From positions 3,286,001-3,350,000 of the forward strand of contig JAPFFF010000010.1 in NCBI GenBank assembly GCA_039105265.1: a stretch of DNA of 64,000 nucleotides, in the 5' to 3' direction. Below the pieces are notes generated by a model. It had not been told where the DNA came from, did not search any database, and was given only the letters and a program-made list of their open reading frames with translations. Source of the stretch: Tritrichomonas musculus (lineage: Eukaryota > Parabasalia > Tritrichomonadida > Tritrichomonadidae). Shown here one piece after another: positions 60,217 to 64,000 of this stretch; positions within the stretch are counted from its first letter, which is position 1; the number at the start of each line of letters is the position of its first letter. Both the position numbers and the translations under genes were made by a program.

Positions 60217-60369
60217 TTAAGTATACATTAGTTTATCTTCATTTATTTCAAAACTTGTTATTCTTATTGGCTTTCTTCCTCTCATATCAAAATATTGCTC
60301 ATTTCCATTCTCATCAACATATTTTAGAAAAGCCATACGCCTAGGTTGGATCAGAGTTTTGTGTTCCAT
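60217..60369 (-). CDS. Small ORF, 50 residues, hypothetical
   Basis: The ATG at 60369 opens MEHKTLIQPRRMAFLKYV and runs to a TAA at 60217. The rest (DENGNEQYFDMRGRKPIRI) has a well-mixed, coding-like composition, unlike the poly-Lys/Phe frames seen in random AT-rich DNA. It sits between two MITEs but inside neither. It could be a short gene, a first exon or a remnant. No family recognised. Confidence 0.35.
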   Translation of the reverse strand: MEHKTLIQPRRMAFLKYVDENGNEQYFDMRGRKPIRITSFEINEDKLMYT

Positions 60370-60427
60370 TTATGACAAATATTTATAAATATGACACTGT
60401 CAATATTATTCAAAAAAATTGTCATTA

Positions 60428-61518
60428 GAGTACGCCGAAATAGCGTTTTCTTTTTTGAAAAAATTAACAAAGACAAAAAAGTGCCATATTTTCGGTATAC
60501 TATTCTTTTTGTATTTTTAATAACATTTCCAAATAAAAACTTTGTTTTTGTTGAAAAATTGGTGTTTTTTGAATATCATCATATATTTTACAATAACTAA
60601 CTTTTTTTCAGAAAAAGTGGAGAATTATAAAAAACATGATATTTTCGATAAAAAATATTTTTTAAAAAATCAAGTTTCTTCTTTTTTTAGTATTTGAGTT
60701 TATTTTGTTAGTAATATTTTTCTAAAAAAATAAGTTTTACAAATTTATAATCCAATGAGGCAAACGATTTTTGTTTCTTTAGAAAAATAAATTTTCCTAT
60801 TAATCCAACCAATACAGATTAATGATTTTTATGAACAATAGGCCAAAAAATTACTTGTTGGAAGTTATATTAGTTAGTTGAGGTGGCAGATGATAAAAAA
60901 AATTGGGGAAAAAAAGAAAATAGATTTCCCGTTCTTGAATAATTCAATGAATTCAATTATATAAAGTTTATAATTTATTTGATATATATTTTTAAAAATC
61001 ACTTTGTTAAAGCAGAATATTGATCATTCCGAAATTAAAATGATATGTTTAAAAAATTAATGACCAATCATAAATATATTCAAAATAAACACAATATTTA
61101 TTGTAAATTACATTCTTTGGTATTTTAAGTAAATAAGAATAAGAATAAGATCATTATGAGCTGAAATTATTTGAATTTTCATTCAATACTGAATTAAAAA
61201 AATAAAATCGAATTTCATATAAAAAACTTGGAAAAACTATTTTTTCTAAATCACAAACATTTATTGAAAAAAATAGTTTTTTTTGAAAAACAAATTTTTC
61301 TGAAAAAAATTTTTTTTTGAATAAAAACAATTACCTATCGAATTTTTTGATTATTTAGAAAAACTCACGTTGAACAAAAAGGAAGAGTTATTTCATACAG
61401 TTTTATTTTTCTTTATTTAACAAGTTTGAATATAAAAAACTTATTTTCTTTGGAATAACTTATGCTTTTTCATTATTGATACTTTTTTCTAATAACAATT
61501 CACTATTTCGGCGTACTC
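60428..61518. mobile_element. TA-flanked non-coding element, 1091 bp, GAG ends
   Basis: Inverted ends read GAGTACGCCGAAATAG, with TA at each side (60426-60427 and 61519-61520) and ATT/ATT just outside. The end pattern GAGnnCGsCGAAA resembles the element at 58242-60013, so both likely belong to one family. No gene is inside. Confidence 0.65.
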
Positions 61519-61669
61519 TATTTTTTAGTAAAAAAAAGAAAATTTAATTAGAATCATTGGCAAAAATAAAAAAAAGCACTAAAAAAGGTTGGTATAACTT
61601 TGTAGATAACTTTTTTTTCATCGTAATTGAGCACTTTATTTCTTCAAAAAATTTGTAATAATCTCATTT

Positions 61670-62077
61670 GGAGAATCGTATTTTTCTACGCCACTTTTTG
61701 AAAACTTTTAAACTTTTTGAATACTTTTTTATACTTTTTTAATTCCTTTTTTACTAAATAATGCAAAATTATATAGTTCAAATAGCTTCCCGATTCATCC
61801 AGCAATTAAAGGAACCAAATTCGGCTTCGTGCAGCCCCGTGGTGGTCACTGGTGCGTATATCCCCGAAAAATAATGTAAAAATAAACAAATTTATATCAA
61901 AAAAAAAAAATTGTAATAATTTTAAGGTAAAATTAAAATTTTACGATTTTTTTGGTTAAATTTCTTAACATAGTAACTCAAATTTCACCTTAAGATGGCG
62001 GTTTTTTACTTTCCATGAGTAGCTACTCATGGATAGAAAAACCATTCAAAAAGTGGCGTAGAAAAAAACGATTGTCC
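61670..62077. mobile_element. Short MULE-like non-autonomous element, 408 bp
   Basis: About 33-bp inverted ends start GGAGAATCGTATTTTTCTAC on the left and GGACAATCGTTTTTTTCTAC on the right, both continuing GCCACTTTTTGAA. Flanks are ATCTCATTT and ATTTCATTT, a 9-bp duplication with one mismatch, as used by Mutator-like elements. Inside are a short GC-richer segment with an ORF (61761-61874) and a perfect 22-bp palindrome (TCCATGAGTAG and its complement). Confidence 0.7.
61761..61874 (+). other. Short ORF inside the MULE-like MITE, possible captured fragment
   Basis: ATG to TAA gives 37 residues beginning MQNYIVQIASRFIQQLKEP. The same DNA reads another protein-like frame (IKGTKFGFVQPRGGHWCVYP). 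The segment is much richer in GC than its surroundings. It may be a piece of a host gene carried by the element. Which frame was coding is unclear. Confidence 0.3.
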
Positions 62078-62188
62078 ATTTCATTTAATCATAAAAATAA
62101 CAATATTTTCAAAAACTTAATTTATTTCTTTAAACAAAACAAATAAATAAACTAAAAAGAACCTTTCAAGTAATTATTCACATTTATT

Positions 62189-64000
62189 TTAATTAAAATT
62201 TAGAGGAACAACAATAACTGATATATTTTCATTTGGCTTTCTCTCAAATGAGACATTTTTCAGTTTATAAGCGGCATCCCAGGAAGAATCACAGTTTGCA
62301 ACAAGCTTTGATATCTCTTCATTCGTAAGTGCTGAAAAAAGTCCACTGCTGCCCAATATCAAAAACTTATCATCTATATCTAGCTTCACAAGTGAAAACT
62401 CAGGCACATTGTTCAACCCAACGATATCAAAATCACCAAGTCCGCGACTAACTGGCAGTTTATCGTTAATTTTCTTATTGACAACTCTTCCTCCTCTTTT
62501 TAAGATTTTTTCAAATTCTTTTCTAACAGTTACAAGATGAGGCCTGGTCAAAATTTTGACCTTAACGTCTTTTGTAACTGTTATTGCGCAAGAATCGCCA
62601 ATATGAGCAATGATTGCCTCTTTCGTCTCCCTGCTTATTTCTGCGCAGACAATCGAGCAGCCGTCGTTGACTTGCAGCTCGTTTTCAAGTTTGTCGTTGA
62701 TGAAATTGAAAGCAGACTCATAAAAGTCAATTCCAAATGAATGCTTCGTCTGGAAGCAGGCTGGCAGGAGATTGGCGACGGTTGTGGCGGTTACCGATCC
62801 TTCATGGCCGTCACAAACTAGATAGAAGTCTAAGTCATCGCGAACTGAAATTGACTCATTGTTAACGTTCATTTGACCAGTAAATTGAGCATAACCGCTT
62901 TCAACAAGATTCATGCATCTGAAAGGAGATTGAAGTGAAGTGACAGATGTCAAGACCTCCCTGATTTCTTTGTGTACCTTAATTTCTGCAGGGCCGATGT
63001 TTGTCACATCCAAGGTATTCAAATCATCGTTCTTAAGTAATGACATGTGACATGAAATGGGATTATTAGCTAATCTTATTGTTTTCAACAGCGGAAACTT
63101 GCTGATGTCTGGAATGGCGGCAATTCTGTTCTGCGAAAGATCTAAGTCGACCAGATACGGAGCTGAAAAACGAACCGGAAAGAGACTGATTCCGTTGTAT
63201 GAAAGATCAAGAGTGGCAACTTTGCAAATCGTTTCTTTTCCTAACAAAAATTCAGAAGGAAAATGGTCGAGATCGCATTGAGATAAAGACAAAACTTGAA
63301 GGCAGGGGAAAGTGGAAATGGACCCCAATGGAAACTTTTTGATTTTGTTTCCACTCAAGCATATTTTTGTGATTCGAACACAGTTTGTGAAAATTTCACT
63401 GACGTCCTCAATTTCACAATAGCTAGCAAAAAGTGAGTCAAGTGATTTTGGCAGTTTTGGCAACTTTTTGATTGGATTCTGCGAAATGAACAAAGATGAA
63501 ATGTTACTCTGTTCAATTGCATCTGGAATTTCGGTTATTTTATTTGAATCCAGATTCAAAATTGAGAGACGAGGCAATTTAAATAATTCAATTGGAATTT
63601 CGGTTATTTCGTTATCTGCCAAGTTCAATTGTTCAACCGACTTCACCATCAATTCAATTGAAATCGTTTTGATGTGATTATGTGAGTAAAAAAGTGACTT
63701 TGATAAATGGTCGGTGTAAACAGGAAGTGAAGTCAAATTGTTGAATGAAAAAGTGACAAATTCTAAAGATGGAAGTTCTGAATCTTCCACTTTTTCAATC
63801 TTGTTATTGTTGGCAATTAGTCTTTTAATTGAATTTGGCAGTTTTGGCAATTCAGTCAATTTATTGAATGAAACATCAAGTTTTTCTAAATTAGTGAGGT
63901 GCCAAATATCTTCTGAAAAAGCGGTGATTTTATTTCCTGACAAGTCGAGCTCAACAATTGATGACGAGAGCGATGTTGGAGGCTGTTTCAATAAATTGTA
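62189..64000 (-). CDS. Leucine-rich repeat/PP2C-like phosphatase protein, 5' partial
   Basis: The minus-strand frame is open from the right window edge to the stop at 62189, giving 603 visible residues; the start lies outside. Residues 1-340 are leucine-rich repeats of about 21-23 residues (for example LEKLDVSFNKLTELP). Residues about 365-600 are a PP2C-like domain: YLVCDGHEGS, AHIGDSCAITV, LPVSRGLGDFD and FLILGSSGLFSALTNEE. LRR plus PP2C is also found in fungal adenylyl cyclases, where it precedes the cyclase; here no cyclase follows. In the last motif the usual metal-binding Asp (ASDG) is Ser (SSG), and the N-terminal R-x-x-x-ED motif is not evident. Phosphatase activity is therefore doubtful, and a regulatory or scaffold role is possible. 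The codon use is less AT-biased than the spacer. Confidence 0.88.
   Translation of the reverse strand, partial: YNLLKQPPTSLSSSIVELDLSGNKITAFSEDIWHLTNLEKLDVSFNKLTELPKLPNSIKRLIANNNKIEKVEDSELPSLEFVTFSFNNLTSLPVYTDHLSKSLFYSHNHIKTISIELMVKSVEQLNLADNEITEIPIELFKLPRLSILNLDSNKITEIPDAIEQSNISSLFISQNPIKKLPKLPKSLDSLFASYCEIEDVSEIFTNCVRITKICLSGNKIKKFPLGSISTFPCLQVLSLSQCDLDHFPSEFLLGKETICKVATLDLSYNGISLFPVRFSAPYLVDLDLSQNRIAAIPDISKFPLLKTIRLANNPISCHMSLLKNDDLNTLDVTNIGPAEIKVHKEIREVLTSVTSLQSPFRCMNLVESGYAQFTGQMNVNNESISVRDDLDFYLVCDGHEGSVTATTVANLLPACFQTKHSFGIDFYESAFNFINDKLENELQVNDGCSIVCAEISRETKEAIIAHIGDSCAITVTKDVKVKILTRPHLVTVRKEFEKILKRGGRVVNKKINDKLPVSRGLGDFDIVGLNNVPEFSLVKLDIDDKFLILGSSGLFSALTNEEISKLVANCDSSWDAAYKLKNVSFERKPNENISVIVVPLNFN

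Overview
The window looks like nuclear DNA of a parabasalid protist, most likely a Tritrichomonas-type trichomonad (inference from content, no database search). It is very AT-rich. Its long protein genes show no introns. It encodes lineage-typical proteins: kinase/Sel1-repeat fusions, a many-pass membrane nucleotide cyclase and an LRR-PP2C protein. It is also crowded with decayed and intact DNA transposons.

Layout. 1-14574 (+): a giant AAA+ ATPase with several C-terminal VWA-like domains, cut by the left window edge. 14768-20332 (+): a kinase fused to 31 almost identical 36-residue Sel1 repeats. 20333-22890: gene-poor, with a tandem triplication of about 210 bp. 22891-27567 (-): a polytopic class III nucleotide cyclase with a PAS domain. 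27568-32093: gene-poor. 32103-38137: a complete-looking Mutator-like (MULE) transposon with a 9-bp target duplication, a SWIM-finger transposase and GC-rich 120-bp tandem arrays inside its inverted ends. 38678-40065: a non-coding element flanked by TTAA. 40443-41816: a fold-back element with 574-bp arms. 42810-46109 (+): a second, diverged kinase/Sel1 gene. 47469-53240: a transposon graveyard holding a mariner remnant (-), a P-like transposase remnant (+), a tyrosine-recombinase element with terminal inverted repeats (-) and a small TA-flanked MITE. 54492-55508 (+): a three-pass membrane protein of unknown family. 55669-55914 (-): a small ORF. 56874-57841 (-): a broken PP1/PP2A-type phosphatase. 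58242-62077: three non-autonomous elements. 62189-64000 (-): an LRR-PP2C protein cut by the right edge.

How the genes relate. The host genes share a signalling theme (two Ser/Thr-type kinases, a cyclase, a PPP phosphatase and a PP2C-like protein), but nothing suggests co-transcription; each has its own spacer. The most unusual material is mobile: a tyrosine recombinase between about 100-bp inverted repeats, a family of very stable GCGAAGC-type hairpins next to such elements, and MULEs with large satellite-like arms. No tRNA, rRNA or CRISPR array was recognised, and no capsid, polymerase B or reverse-transcriptase gene.
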